Below, piece after piece: positions 1-8,863 of a stretch of 64,000 bases of DNA. The notes beneath the pieces were generated by a model that did no database searches, was not told the DNA's origin, and saw only the letters and a program-made list of their open reading frames with translations. The DNA is from Alcanivoracaceae bacterium. GTDB lineage: Bacteria > Pseudomonadota > Gammaproteobacteria > Pseudomonadales > Alcanivoracaceae. Each line of letters opens with the position of its first letter. Position 1 is the stretch's first letter. The position numbers and the translations under genes are program-made. The stretch is taken from NCBI GenBank assembly GCA_029212745.1, contig JARGOL010000009.1:1-64000 (forward strand), read 5' to 3'.

Positions 1-13
1 GTACGGGCTCGAG

Positions 14-48
14 CCCCTCTCCCTCCGGGAGAGGGGTTGGGGTGAGGG
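14..48. repeat. REP-like palindromic repeat, copy 1
   Basis: A GC-rich imperfect palindrome (CCCCTCTCCCT, then its inverted partner) followed by the tail GGTTGGGGTGAGGG. Three further copies, one inverted, lie downstream of ppsA at 21373-21505. Short interspersed repeats of this style are common between genes in proteobacteria. Here it sits just upstream of prpF, so it may separate prpF from whatever precedes it or act as a stabilising hairpin. Confidence 0.7.
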
Positions 49-103
49 CCCTCGCGGCTCTCCTGAACATGCTGCACCAACACATAACCGACGGACGACA
101 CAC

Positions 104-1282
104 ATGACACACGCACCACAGATCCGCATTCCGGCCACGTACATGCGCGGCGGTACCAGCAAAGGTGTGTTCTTCAAGCGCGACGACCTGCCTGAGGTCG
201 CCCGGCAGCCGGGTGACGCCCGCGACAAGCTGTTGCTGCGTGTCATTGGCAGCCCCGATCCCTACGGCAAGCACACCGATGGCATGGGCGGCGCCACGTC
301 CAGTACCAGCAAGACGGTGATCCTGTCGAAAAGTGACAGCCCGGATCATGACGTGGATTACCTGTTCGGGCAGGTCGCCATCGACAAGCCGTTTATCGAC
401 TGGAGCGGCAACTGCGGCAACCTCACTGCCGCCGTGGGCTCGTTCGCCATCAGCAATGGCCTGGTGGCAGCCGACCGAATTCCTGAAAATGGCACGGCGG
501 TGGTGCGCATCTGGCAGGTGAACATCCAGAAGACCATCGTCGCCCATGTGCCCATCACCAATGGTGAGGTGCAGGAAACCGGTGACTTCGAGCTGGATGG
601 CGTCACGTTCCCGGCGGCGGAAGTGCAGGTGGAGTTCATGGACCCGGCGGACGGCGAGGGCGCCATGTTCCCCACCGGCAATGTGGTGGATGAGCTGGAT
701 GTGCCCGGTGTGGGCACGCTCACTGCCACCCTCATCAATGCCGGCATACCCACGGTGTTCGTCAATGCAGCGGATATCGGCTACACCGGCACCGAGCTGC
801 AGGAAGCCATCAACGGGGATGACAAGGCCCTGGCCATGTTCGAGACGATCCGCGCCCACGGGGCCGTGCAGATGGGGCTGATCAAGGATGTGGCCGAGGC
901 GGCCGCGCGCCAGCACACCCCCAAGGTGGCTTTCGTGGCCCCAGCGGCGGGCTACACCGCATCCAGCGGCAAGGAGGTCGCCGCCGGCGATATCGACCTG
1001 CTGGTCCGGGCCTTGTCCATGGGCAAGCTGCACCACGCCATGATGGGCACGGCGGCCGTGGCCATCGGAATTGCCGCTGCCATCCCCGGCACCCTGGTGA
1101 ACCAGGCGGCGGGCGGTGGCGACCGCACCTCGGTAGTGTTCGGGCATCCCTCGGGCACCCTGCGAGTGGGTGCCGAGGCGACCTGCGAAGGCGGTCAGTG
1201 GCAGGCAGAGAAGGCGGTCATGAGCCGAAGTGCGCGGGTATTGATGGAAGGCTGGGTGCGCGTGCCTGGCGACGCCTTCTGA
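104..1282 (+). CDS. prpF: 2-methylaconitate cis-trans isomerase PrpF
   Basis: PrpF-family isomerase, which moves the double bond of 2-methylaconitate made by AcnD in the methylcitrate cycle for propionyl-CoA. The 392-residue length matches the family. Visible hallmarks are MRGGTSKGVFF at about residues 14-24, Lys70 in the SSTSKT segment and Cys104 in SGNCGN. Known PrpF structures place an active-site Lys and Cys in these two segments. C-terminal HPSGTLRVG is also typical. No prpB/prpC/acnD is visible because the window starts 103 bases upstream; they would be expected just before it. The ATG is the only good start, though a strong ribosome binding site is not evident. Confidence 0.93.
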   Translation: MTHAPQIRIPATYMRGGTSKGVFFKRDDLPEVARQPGDARDKLLLRVIGSPDPYGKHTDGMGGATSSTSKTVILSKSDSPDHDVDYLFGQVAIDKPFIDWSGNCGNLTAAVGSFAISNGLVAADRIPENGTAVVRIWQVNIQKTIVAHVPITNGEVQETGDFELDGVTFPAAEVQVEFMDPADGEGAMFPTGNVVDELDVPGVGTLTATLINAGIPTVFVNAADIGYTGTELQEAINGDDKALAMFETIRAHGAVQMGLIKDVAEAAARQHTPKVAFVAPAAGYTASSGKEVAAGDIDLLVRALSMGKLHHAMMGTAAVAIGIAAAIPGTLVNQAAGGGDRTSVVFGHPSGTLRVGAEATCEGGQWQAEKAVMSRSARVLMEGWVRVPGDAF

Positions 1283-1663
1283 GTAGACGGTATTGGCGCC
1301 TCGCCGGCCCGGGGCCCATTCCGGGCCCGGCCGGGTGGGCCGCAACACGCTGCCGGCGGGGCCCGGCGCCCGTTTTCAGTGATCAACTGTTTCCTTTCTT
1401 CCCACTTTGGCGGCATTTTTCCCGGTCGCCGGCCGTACCGTTACAGGCACGGTAATATCACTTTTCCGCCGTCTCTAAGCGCCTGAAAAGAAAGAATTAT
1501 CTCTGTATAGGTTTTGTAACAGGTGCGCCGGTTTCAATTGCCTTGCACCCCGTGGCCGCGTAATTTAGCAGAATGACAAAAAATACCATGCATATGGCTG
1601 GCTAAGCCGCCATGTGCGGGCACCGGAAACGGTGCTGGATAACAAGAATGAAGGGGTCTTTCG
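1283..1663. other. Intergenic region between prpF and the exported-protein operon
   Basis: No gene seen. The first part is very GC-rich and can fold (GGCCCGG at 1306-1312 pairs with CCGGGCC at 1321-1327) but has no T-run, so it is at best a weak terminator for prpF. The part from about 1480 to 1580 is AT-rich, unlike its surroundings, and is the likely promoter zone of the four-gene operon that follows. I could not fix -35 and -10 boxes with confidence. Confidence 0.5.
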
Positions 1664-2749
1664 GTGGCTGGATTGCGTTCCAGAAAGATAATGACACGGG
1701 TGGCCGTCCTGGCTGCGGTGCTCTTTGCCGGCACCTCGCAGGCCCTGGAGGAGCTGCCTGAAGACGAGCTCTCGAGCATCTCAGGTGCCGGTATCGCCAT
1801 TGCGCTGGACGATTTCCGCTTCGCCATGGCGCCCACCAGTTATATCGAGCTCACCGGCACCAATACCGCGCTGGCCAACTGGGATCGCGGTGATGTGCGT
1901 TATTACGGCCTGACCTTCTCGGCCGCCAGCGGTCCGGGAGAAACCTGGTACGGCAACGCCTGTAGCGGTGACCTGTCCTGTCCCATCGGCACCAACGCCG
2001 TGGCCAACTTCGCGCCGGTGGTCAACCCCTATGTGGCCCGCGTGTTCCAGTACCAGGGCTATGACTTTCAGGGCAACCTGGTCTCACCCACTGTTTTCGA
2101 GCTGATCGGGCCCTCCCAGTCAGACGACTGGCGTTTTGCCTTCTGGGGCGAGATCCAGTCTGATCGCGGCGGTGCCAATGACGCCACGCTGCAGTCCCAG
2201 ACCATCATCAACGGCAAGCCGATCACGGCTGATGGCCGTCCTGCGGTGTTGCAGTTGATGCAGGTTGCAGACACCGCCGACCCGACTTTCGGTATCGTCT
2301 ACGAGTCGGCGCTGTCCGGTGATTTCCGTTTTTCCGTCGCCCAGGACGGGGGTGAGCCGGCCAATGGCAACCAGGAAGTGCCGGCTTTTGATCCGCAGGA
2401 AGGCCTGTACTTCCGCAACGTGGATGCCTATCTGCCCCTCGGCCGCCTGCATCACCAGGCGCTGGTGCTGGACAGCACGCCTGCCAACGACGGCAACTTC
2501 GTTATCGAACTCACCCGCCTGCCTGATGTGCCTGCGGTGTACAACGATTACTACGCTGATGCCAGTGCGGCCGGTTATGTCCGCTGGGGCACCTTCGACA
2601 TGAACATCGCCGGCAACAGCCAGACCAACGGCCTGTATTTCATCGAGCCGGTGGCTGCCGGTGGCGCAGTGGTCAACCTGGGCACCAGTCGTATCGAGGG
2701 TATCCAGATGCAGCACCTGAAAATCACATCGCTGGACGCGGGGCCCTGA
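1664..2749 (+). CDS. Exported protein, DUF6160/FilA-like, operon gene 1
   Basis: Secreted protein of unknown function, 361 residues. A signal peptide (basic start, hydrophobic core about residues 12-24, cut likely after SQA at 27) is followed at once by an acidic motif, LEELPEDELSSISGAGIAIA (28-47). The next three genes carry the same signal-plus-motif arrangement, so they form one family or system. Motifs of this style occur in DUF6160-type and Acinetobacter FilA-like proteins, as far as I recall; this is not verified. The rest is Gly/Asn/Asp-rich and looks beta-rich. The GTG at 1664 has AAGGGG upstream; an ATG at 1691 would also leave a usable signal peptide. The next gene starts 2 bases after its stop. 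Confidence 0.7.
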   Translation: MAGLRSRKIMTRVAVLAAVLFAGTSQALEELPEDELSSISGAGIAIALDDFRFAMAPTSYIELTGTNTALANWDRGDVRYYGLTFSAASGPGETWYGNACSGDLSCPIGTNAVANFAPVVNPYVARVFQYQGYDFQGNLVSPTVFELIGPSQSDDWRFAFWGEIQSDRGGANDATLQSQTIINGKPITADGRPAVLQLMQVADTADPTFGIVYESALSGDFRFSVAQDGGEPANGNQEVPAFDPQEGLYFRNVDAYLPLGRLHHQALVLDSTPANDGNFVIELTRLPDVPAVYNDYYADASAAGYVRWGTFDMNIAGNSQTNGLYFIEPVAAGGAVVNLGTSRIEGIQMQHLKITSLDAGP

Positions 2750-2750
2750 C

Positions 2751-3434
2751 ATGAATCCGAAACAGGTATTTATGGCGCTGGTGCTGGCCCTGTTCTCGGG
2801 GGCAGCGTTCGCGGGTTCATTGACCGAGCTCAGCGATGCGGACATGGGTGAAGTGGTGGCCCAGGACGGTATTGCCGTGGCCCTGGAATTGCGCGTCAAC
2901 GCCGACGCCAATGGCGACCCGCTGTCCAGCCTGAGCTTCTGCTCAGGGCTCAGCAACCCGTGCCGGATGGCACTGAATTTCAACAACCGCACGGACCTGG
3001 GCGGTGAGTGGCTGGTACTGAAGGACTGGTACGGTGTAATGAAGATCGACCCGATCTTCCTTGATGCAGGCACCCTCGCCAATGCCGGCTCGAACCTGGC
3101 CCTGTTCGATGCATCCAAGTTTGCGGATGCCAGTGGCAACTGTCTTGTCACAGGCAATGCGGGCGCCTGTTCGACGGGTGATATCACCAGCAATCCAGCG
3201 CTGGTGCTTTCCTACCCGTCGACCACGCTGAATTATGATCCCGGCACCAACACGTCCTCGGGCTACACCTCGCTGGAGATGAAATTCACTCTTGGCCGTA
3301 TGGCAGTGGAATTTGGTGCCAACGGCTACACGTCAGACAACAACGGTTCATTCCTTGGTGCCAATGTGGGCGATCTGGATGGCGGTCTCGCCGGTGCGTC
3401 TTTCTCAGGACAGGCTTATGTATTCGGTTTCTGA
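2751..3434 (+). CDS. Exported protein, DUF6160-like, operon gene 2
   Basis: Second and smallest (227 residues) of the four tandem exported proteins. The signal peptide ends near residue 21 (AAFA), followed by LTELSDADMGEVVAQDGIAV (24-43), the best match to the shared LSDxxLSxVxGQDGIA pattern. The body has paired cysteines (FCSGLSNPC, and NCLVTG...GACSTG), which would form disulfides in the periplasm or outside the cell. No transmembrane barrel or enzyme motif is visible. It overlaps the start of the next gene by 17 bases, which suggests translational coupling. Function unknown. Confidence 0.7.
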   Translation: MNPKQVFMALVLALFSGAAFAGSLTELSDADMGEVVAQDGIAVALELRVNADANGDPLSSLSFCSGLSNPCRMALNFNNRTDLGGEWLVLKDWYGVMKIDPIFLDAGTLANAGSNLALFDASKFADASGNCLVTGNAGACSTGDITSNPALVLSYPSTTLNYDPGTNTSSGYTSLEMKFTLGRMAVEFGANGYTSDNNGSFLGANVGDLDGGLAGASFSGQAYVFGF

Positions 3435-4764
3435 TAATAACAACAAGTCATTTATTGCAGGGCTGTTCCTGCTGCTGGCCGGTCTCGTTACCGGTAGTGC
3501 TGCCCATGCCATGGAGGAGCTGTCTGATGACCAGCTTTCCGATGTCATCGGCCAGGCCCTGTTTGTTTCCAACTCCCAGAGCCAGGGTGGCTTCGATTTC
3601 ACCAGTGTGGCCCTGGACGTGGAGATGGAGATCAACACCAATATTTCCCAGCTGCAGCTGGGCTGCGGTGGCATCAATGGCCCCGGCATCTGTGATATCG
3701 ACATTGATGATTTCAGCCTGACGGGTGATCCCGCCGGCGCCTGCGGTCCGGACCGGGTAAACTGTTCTGCCATCCTGACTCGGCCCTTCATTGAGTTCGC
3801 CATCAAGAACAACGGTTCCCGCACCCTGCGTGAGGTGGTCGGGTTCCGTCTGAGTGCGGAAAACATGCAAGGCCTGGTGACTGCCGGTCAGAACACCAGC
3901 AGTCCCAACGGTATCAATCGCCTGTCCGGTTACGTGGAAGTGGCGCCCACCAGCGGTACGGCAACCACCCAGCCTGGCGTGTTCGGCACCCAGCCGGATG
4001 AGCAGATCAACACCCTCGCGGACCTCAATATTGCCGCCTGTACCTCCGGCTGTGGTTCCGGGAGACCGCTTTACTCTCTGCCGGGGAGCTCGGCAGGCCT
4101 GAATATTCCGTCGGTGTCAGCGCCGTTTACCATTCCGGCGTTCACCATCTATGGCAATCGCCTTGAGTCGGTATCGGTGAACGCGTCAGCGGCCATTCCC
4201 AATATCACCCTGACCCAGCCCTCCGCCGGCACACTGGCGATGGAGCTGGCGACGCCCGCCTGCGTGCTCTACCTGGTCTGTATTTCGGAGACCGAACTGC
4301 GCCCGGATGCCGTGGTGGCGGGCCTGAGCGCCGACATTACTTTCGACGAGGATCTCGGCTTTATCCACAAACTGCCGATCAACAACCCGTTCTCGCTGTC
4401 GTTCCAGAAAGAGAACCTGCAATGGCCTGGCGCCACTGAAACGTCCCTGCGTGGCTGGTGGATGTCGTTCCAGGATCCGGTTGACTTCGGTGAGCTGAAC
4501 CCGGCGGAGCAGGTGGATATTTCCAGTGCCTACCCGCAGCTGGCTGTTCTTATGGGTACTACGCTGGCGCAGCCGGCGAACAGGGTGACGGTAACCACCG
4601 GGGACGGCCTTGAATCGCTGTTTAGCGGGGGTATATCGAAAGACCTGGGCACCCTGAACCTGACCGGGCAAACCGTGTTCCTGAATCTATCGGACCTTGC
4701 GCTGGATAGCTCCCAGGATGTGGTGTCCAACTGTCGCGGCGGGGGGTCCACATGTTTCTTCTAG
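3418..4764 (+). CDS. Exported Cys-rich protein, DUF6160-like, operon gene 3
   Basis: Third member, 448 residues. The open frame runs back to 3292, but the ATG at 3418 is the likely start because it gives a proper signal peptide (hydrophobic core 12-27, AHA cut at about 31) and has an AGGACAGG-like ribosome binding site inside the end of the previous gene. The motif MEELSDDQLSDVIGQ (32-46) follows, but the DGIA half seen in genes 2 and 4 is replaced by ALFV. It is cysteine-rich, with several close pairs (CGGINGPGIC, CTSGC, CVLYLVC) and a C-terminal NCRGGGSTCFF. It overlaps the next gene by 13 bases. Function unknown; a cell-surface or pilus-type role is only a guess. Confidence 0.7.
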   Translation: MYSVSDNNNKSFIAGLFLLLAGLVTGSAAHAMEELSDDQLSDVIGQALFVSNSQSQGGFDFTSVALDVEMEINTNISQLQLGCGGINGPGICDIDIDDFSLTGDPAGACGPDRVNCSAILTRPFIEFAIKNNGSRTLREVVGFRLSAENMQGLVTAGQNTSSPNGINRLSGYVEVAPTSGTATTQPGVFGTQPDEQINTLADLNIAACTSGCGSGRPLYSLPGSSAGLNIPSVSAPFTIPAFTIYGNRLESVSVNASAAIPNITLTQPSAGTLAMELATPACVLYLVCISETELRPDAVVAGLSADITFDEDLGFIHKLPINNPFSLSFQKENLQWPGATETSLRGWWMSFQDPVDFGELNPAEQVDISSAYPQLAVLMGTTLAQPANRVTVTTGDGLESLFSGGISKDLGTLNLTGQTVFLNLSDLALDSSQDVVSNCRGGGSTCFF

Positions 4765-6890
4765 CGCGTACGCCGCGGGTTCTTCTCGGCGCCTTTCTGG
4801 TAGCGGGCGTATCCCAGTCATGGGCAATGTCGGCGTTGTCGGATGAGGACATGTCCAATGTTGCCGGGCGGGATGGCCTCGCCGTGTCCATTGACGGCGA
4901 TATTACCGCCCAGTCCCTGCAGATACAGTCTGATATCGGCACCGCGCGGGAAGCCGGCATCATCGCCGAAGATATTGTCCTTGGCGGCACAGGGGCCGGC
5001 GAGTTCAACGCCGACCTGACCTTCGATACCACCAATGTTGGTGGTGTGCCGCGCCCGGTGATTGGTGCCAGTTGGGAAAATATCGAAATGCGCACCGGCG
5101 ATATTCGCCACACGTCGGCACTGGGCAACTCCTATGGCGAGGCTTACCTGTCCAGTGGCAGTGGTTCATTCCTGATTTCGGCGGAAAATGGCCTGTTCAA
5201 CAATGGCTCGAACCAGGGTTACCTGTCGTTGCGCTCTACCGGTGGTGACATCATCCTGCGCCAGGGCGGTCCGGGCTCCGCCGAGGTAAGCTTCGGCAAC
5301 TTCAACATCACCGCCGAAACGCAGGACGGTGCTGGCAACCTGGGCCCGGCCACCATGGGCATTGATGCGGACGGGCTGCTGATTGATGCGCCATTCCTGG
5401 AGTTCGCGCTTAATTTCGACCTGCTGTTCAAGGCCAATCCCACCGATTTTGACACCACCGGCCGTGATGCGCTGATCCTGTTTGGCTGGGAAGGTGGTGT
5501 GACCGATGCCAAGCTGCGCCTGGGTACTGGTGGTATTGGCTATGGCACCGCGGTAGGGCCCAGTGGCTTCCAGGAATTCAACTACGATGGCTCGCTGCTG
5601 GGTACCCGCTCAGAGGGCCTTAACCTGTCGGTGGAATGGAACTACGACACGGATTTCGCCTGGATCCTTGGCCAGGCCGCCGGCAACCGGACCCGGGCCC
5701 GGTTCTTTGACTGGCAGCGCATGCCGGGTGCCAGCATTGACTTCAGCATGCCGATCATCGTGGATGCCATCAACGGCGCCGGGCAGGGGCCAGGCAATAT
5801 CTGTTTCGGCGGTGACTTGCCCACGTCGGGCTCTCTCAATGCTACGGGTTGTGGCGCGGTGGGCGGAAGCCTGATTGCGCTGCCGCCGGATGCACCGGGG
5901 CTCGCCGTGATCATCCGTGACGGCCGTCTGCACGCCTATAACAGCCAGGTGGAAGTGATTGATCCCGGCACAGCCGTGCCCTCGGAAATCTTCAACTGGA
6001 GCCTGGTGTACACCTTCGGCAAGCTGGACTCCAACATCTACCTGTACCCGAGTGGTTTTGGCGGGGGTAATACCGGTATCCGTGCTGATGTGGCGCTGGC
6101 CATTCAGTCCCCGGGGTACTGGGACGCAGCCGCCACCAACTTCTCGGGCATCACCGGTGCGCAGATTGGCGACCCGGCCTTCGACCCGCGGGCACGCTGG
6201 GCCACCAATACCCACTTCCTGATTGCTGACACAGCCACGGCCACGGCCATTCCCACCGGCTCTGGCCCGTCAAACCGGTTCGGTATCGGCCTGGTGAACG
6301 CCGACTTGATCTGGAAGGTGGACGACTTCTTCCTGCGTATCGTCGACTCGGACCCTGATTACGCCGGCATTCCTGGCGGTCTCTGGCTGCAGTCCGACAC
6401 CGAAGCCACCTATCGCTTCCGTGGCCTGTTCGGCGGCGGTAGCCTGGATGATATGAGTGACCCGGTGCGTATCTCACTGCTGGATATCAATCTGGCCACC
6501 AACGGCTTCCTGTTCGCGCTCAGTGGTGCGCCAGGCGGGCAGAGCTACATTGGTTATGATGGCCTGCTGAATTTCGACGGGACTGCCTACGTATCTCTTG
6601 CTGAGCCGTCTTCGCCATCGGCGGACTTCCGTCTCGATAACGTCTCGGGCAACATCGCGTGGCGCAACGGTCGAGTGCTGCTGGAGTCTGCAGCAACCAC
6701 GGCAGACAACAAGCCGGCGCTGACATTGCAGAATGATCTGCAGTTCGGCTCCACAGCGGGTCTTGGTGGCAGCACGCCTTTCCAGGGTGACCCGCTGATT
6801 GGTGAGGTGTCATTCAGTGGCAAGACCCTGGGCCAGGTGGCGATCCCCTCGGGCCAGTGGTACAGCAGTATCTCCCTTAAGAAACAATAG
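4752..6890 (+). CDS. Large exported protein, DUF6160-like, operon gene 4
   Basis: Largest of the set, 712 residues. Signal peptide (core 9-20, cut after SWA near 25), then MSALSDEDMSNVAGRDGLAV (26-45), the shared post-signal motif. The long body is rich in Gly, Asn, Asp and Thr, with alternating hydrophobic residues and repeated Asn-Phe/Asp-Leu strands, suggesting an extended beta structure. No enzyme motif and no outer-membrane C-terminal signature (it ends SLKKQ). It closes the operon and is followed by a strong hairpin. It may be the main structural or surface-exposed component, with the smaller proteins as partners; this is inference from size and order only. Confidence 0.7.
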   Translation: MFLLARTPRVLLGAFLVAGVSQSWAMSALSDEDMSNVAGRDGLAVSIDGDITAQSLQIQSDIGTAREAGIIAEDIVLGGTGAGEFNADLTFDTTNVGGVPRPVIGASWENIEMRTGDIRHTSALGNSYGEAYLSSGSGSFLISAENGLFNNGSNQGYLSLRSTGGDIILRQGGPGSAEVSFGNFNITAETQDGAGNLGPATMGIDADGLLIDAPFLEFALNFDLLFKANPTDFDTTGRDALILFGWEGGVTDAKLRLGTGGIGYGTAVGPSGFQEFNYDGSLLGTRSEGLNLSVEWNYDTDFAWILGQAAGNRTRARFFDWQRMPGASIDFSMPIIVDAINGAGQGPGNICFGGDLPTSGSLNATGCGAVGGSLIALPPDAPGLAVIIRDGRLHAYNSQVEVIDPGTAVPSEIFNWSLVYTFGKLDSNIYLYPSGFGGGNTGIRADVALAIQSPGYWDAAATNFSGITGAQIGDPAFDPRARWATNTHFLIADTATATAIPTGSGPSNRFGIGLVNADLIWKVDDFFLRIVDSDPDYAGIPGGLWLQSDTEATYRFRGLFGGGSLDDMSDPVRISLLDINLATNGFLFALSGAPGGQSYIGYDGLLNFDGTAYVSLAEPSSPSADFRLDNVSGNIAWRNGRVLLESAATTADNKPALTLQNDLQFGSTAGLGGSTPFQGDPLIGEVSFSGKTLGQVAIPSGQWYSSISLKKQ

Positions 6891-6910
6891 CATCCGCTGT
6901 ATTGGCGATG

Positions 6911-6938
6911 GCGTAGTGGCATATACTTGCCACTACGC
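6911..6938. other. Perfect 11-bp hairpin between operons
   Basis: GCGTAGTGGCA at 6911-6921 pairs perfectly with TGCCACTACGC at 6928-6938 around a 6-base loop. No T-run follows on either strand, so it is not a classical intrinsic terminator. It lies 20 bases after the exported-protein operon and 29 bases before the GMC gene, so it could end the first transcript, attenuate the second or be an operator. Confidence 0.6.
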
Positions 6939-6967
6939 TCCGCCGGTCCGCCAGTTTGGGATGTGCA

Positions 6968-8446
6968 ATGATTTTTGATGCCAACCAATTGCCTTCAGGT
7001 ACACGTCTGGAGTGCGATGTCTGCATTATTGGCGGCGGTGTTGCAGGGATCGTTCTGGCACTGACCCTGTCCCGCAACAGTGCTCTGAAAATCGTTATCG
7101 CAGAAGGTGGCGGTTTCGATTCCGACCCGTTCAGCACAGCACTGTATACCGGTGAGGCGGATCCCGCCGACTATCCGGCCATGCACAAATCCCGGCTGCG
7201 TTACCTCGGCGGCAGCTCCAATCACTGGGGCGGGTGGACGCTGCCGCTGCGCGCCAGCGATTTTGCCCCGCGTGAATTCCTTCCCCGCAGTGGCTGGCCC
7301 ATTACCCGGGAGTCCCTGGCCAGGTATGACGCCGAGGCGTCGCGTTGGCTGCAGCTCAACGGTGACACTCACGACACGGCGTTCTGGCTCAACCACAGTG
7401 ATGATTTCCAGCCTCTGCACGCGCCGGACATGGTTACCGATATCTACAGGTTGTCGCCGCCGACCCGTTTTGGTGAAGCCTACCGGCAGCAGCTCAAGGA
7501 TGCGGAAAACATCTACCTGATGTTGCATGCCAATGCGGTCGATCTGGTTGCCCACGAAAACGCCAGGGCTGCCAGGCAGCTTGTCTGCATGAACCAGACT
7601 TCGCGCCGGTTTGAAATCGCGGCAAGCCAGTATGTCCTCGCTGCCGGCGGTATCGAGAATCCACGCCTGATGCTCAATTTCCGCAGTTTCCATCGTGATG
7701 GCCTGGGTAATGAGCACGGCAATGTGGGGCGCTATTTTTCCGATCATGTCGGCTTTCGTTTTTCGCAGGCAGTGATTGACGGTTATGCCGGCCGCCGGCC
7801 GCTTTATGACCCGGTCGTCGGCTTCACCGACCGCCGTGAGGGCGCCCACCGGCTGGTGGGCGGCATGTCTTTTTCCGATGCGTACAGCAACGCCAACGGA
7901 CTGCGTAATACCGGCTTCCTGTTCCAGTTCCGTGGGCCGCTGGATGAATCCGGGCTTGCCGAGTTGCCGCAGTCCATGGCCGGCAACGCCGGTAACGACC
8001 CCGGCCTCGTTGATGTGTTCATGGGCGTTGAGCAGGCGCCGAACCGGGACAGCCGCGTGAGCCTCGTGCGCGACAAGGATCTTCTCGGCATGAACAAGGC
8101 AGAGCTGGATTTTCGCCTGGACAAAAGCGATGCAGAGGCGGTCAACGCCTCTGCCGATCACTTTGCCCGGGTGTTCAGCGCCAGTGGTCTGGGCCGGGTA
8201 AAGCTGGAACAGGGGTTCTGGCCGCCGAAAGCCCCTGAATACGGCAGCCATCACATGGGCACCACGCGCATGTCGCTGGATCCCCGTGACGGTGTGGTGG
8301 ACCCTGACTGTCGGGTACATGGTGTCGACAACGTCTTTGTGGCGGGCAGTTCTGTTTTTCCCACCTACGGGTATGCCCAGCCCACCTGGACGATTGTCTG
8401 CCTGGCGCTGCGTCTGGCGGAAACGTTGGGAGGTGACGTGTCATGA
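6968..8446 (+). CDS. GMC-family FAD dehydrogenase, large subunit
   Basis: FAD-dependent alcohol/sugar dehydrogenase of the glucose-methanol-choline family, 492 residues from the ATG at 6968 (a TTG 12 bases upstream is less likely). The FAD dinucleotide fold is at about residues 15-35 (CIIGGGVAG), followed by a GGSSNHWGGW segment. The C-terminal GMC block is clear: HHMGTTRM, then GVDNVFVAGSSVFPTYG and AQPTWTIVCLALR. It lacks its own signal peptide, and the overlapping next gene encodes a Tat-signal small subunit, as in membrane sugar/gluconate dehydrogenases whose large subunit rides out with the small one. No cytochrome c subunit is encoded here. Substrate unknown. First gene of a seven-gene operon. 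Confidence 0.88.
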   Translation: MIFDANQLPSGTRLECDVCIIGGGVAGIVLALTLSRNSALKIVIAEGGGFDSDPFSTALYTGEADPADYPAMHKSRLRYLGGSSNHWGGWTLPLRASDFAPREFLPRSGWPITRESLARYDAEASRWLQLNGDTHDTAFWLNHSDDFQPLHAPDMVTDIYRLSPPTRFGEAYRQQLKDAENIYLMLHANAVDLVAHENARAARQLVCMNQTSRRFEIAASQYVLAAGGIENPRLMLNFRSFHRDGLGNEHGNVGRYFSDHVGFRFSQAVIDGYAGRRPLYDPVVGFTDRREGAHRLVGGMSFSDAYSNANGLRNTGFLFQFRGPLDESGLAELPQSMAGNAGNDPGLVDVFMGVEQAPNRDSRVSLVRDKDLLGMNKAELDFRLDKSDAEAVNASADHFARVFSASGLGRVKLEQGFWPPKAPEYGSHHMGTTRMSLDPRDGVVDPDCRVHGVDNVFVAGSSVFPTYGYAQPTWTIVCLALRLAETLGGDVS

Positions 8447-8850
8447 GTGATCAAACAGCCTCACCGGGCATCCGGCGCCGTTCATTTCTTGCTGCTGCCG
8501 GGGCCGTCGGGGCGCTGACCCTGGCTGGCGTGCCGCTGCGGGTGAGCGCAGCGGAAACCAGGGCGGCGGCTCGCCTGTTGCGGGTATTACAGGCGTGGCC
8601 TTCGGACAGCTTTCTGCTGCAGTGCTTTGCTGACAAGGTGCAGGGCAGGGCCGCATCTGCGAATGAGGTGCTGATGTCGTTTCAGCGATTGTCGGCCCGT
8701 GTCGCCTCTGATGAGGAATTGCGCCGTGCGCTGCTCGAGCAGATCAGTGCTGATTGCCGGGCGGGCAGGATGGTATCAGCGCGCGGCTGGCTGGTGGCTG
8801 ATGCCGAAGCGCAGCTAATGCATTTGAAGGCCCGGGTGGCCGCGCTGTGA
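8443..8850 (+). CDS. Tat-exported small subunit of GMC dehydrogenase
   Basis: Small protein (135 residues) with a textbook twin-arginine signal: IRRRSFLAAAGAVGALTLAG (about residues 10-29), then a processing site near VSA. The mature part is helical and ends GRMVSARGWLVADAEAQL, resembling the Gly-Trp-Leu-(S/A)-x-x-Glu ending of sorbitol/fructose dehydrogenase small subunits. Its ATG overlaps the stop of the GMC gene (ATGA), so the two are coupled. It probably chaperones and exports the FAD subunit to the periplasm. The family link rests on signal, size, C-terminal pattern and neighbour rather than strong similarity. Confidence 0.75.
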   Translation: MSDQTASPGIRRRSFLAAAGAVGALTLAGVPLRVSAAETRAAARLLRVLQAWPSDSFLLQCFADKVQGRAASANEVLMSFQRLSARVASDEELRRALLEQISADCRAGRMVSARGWLVADAEAQLMHLKARVAAL

Positions 8851-8863
8851 AGGGGAGTGCCCC

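Noticed and set aside
3292-3417. N-terminal extension of the third exported protein
   Set aside because: It overlaps the previous gene, hides the signal peptide inside the protein and lacks a ribosome binding site.
6995-8320. 441-residue minus-strand frame over the GMC gene
   Set aside because: Antisense shadow; the plus strand has complete FAD and GMC motifs.
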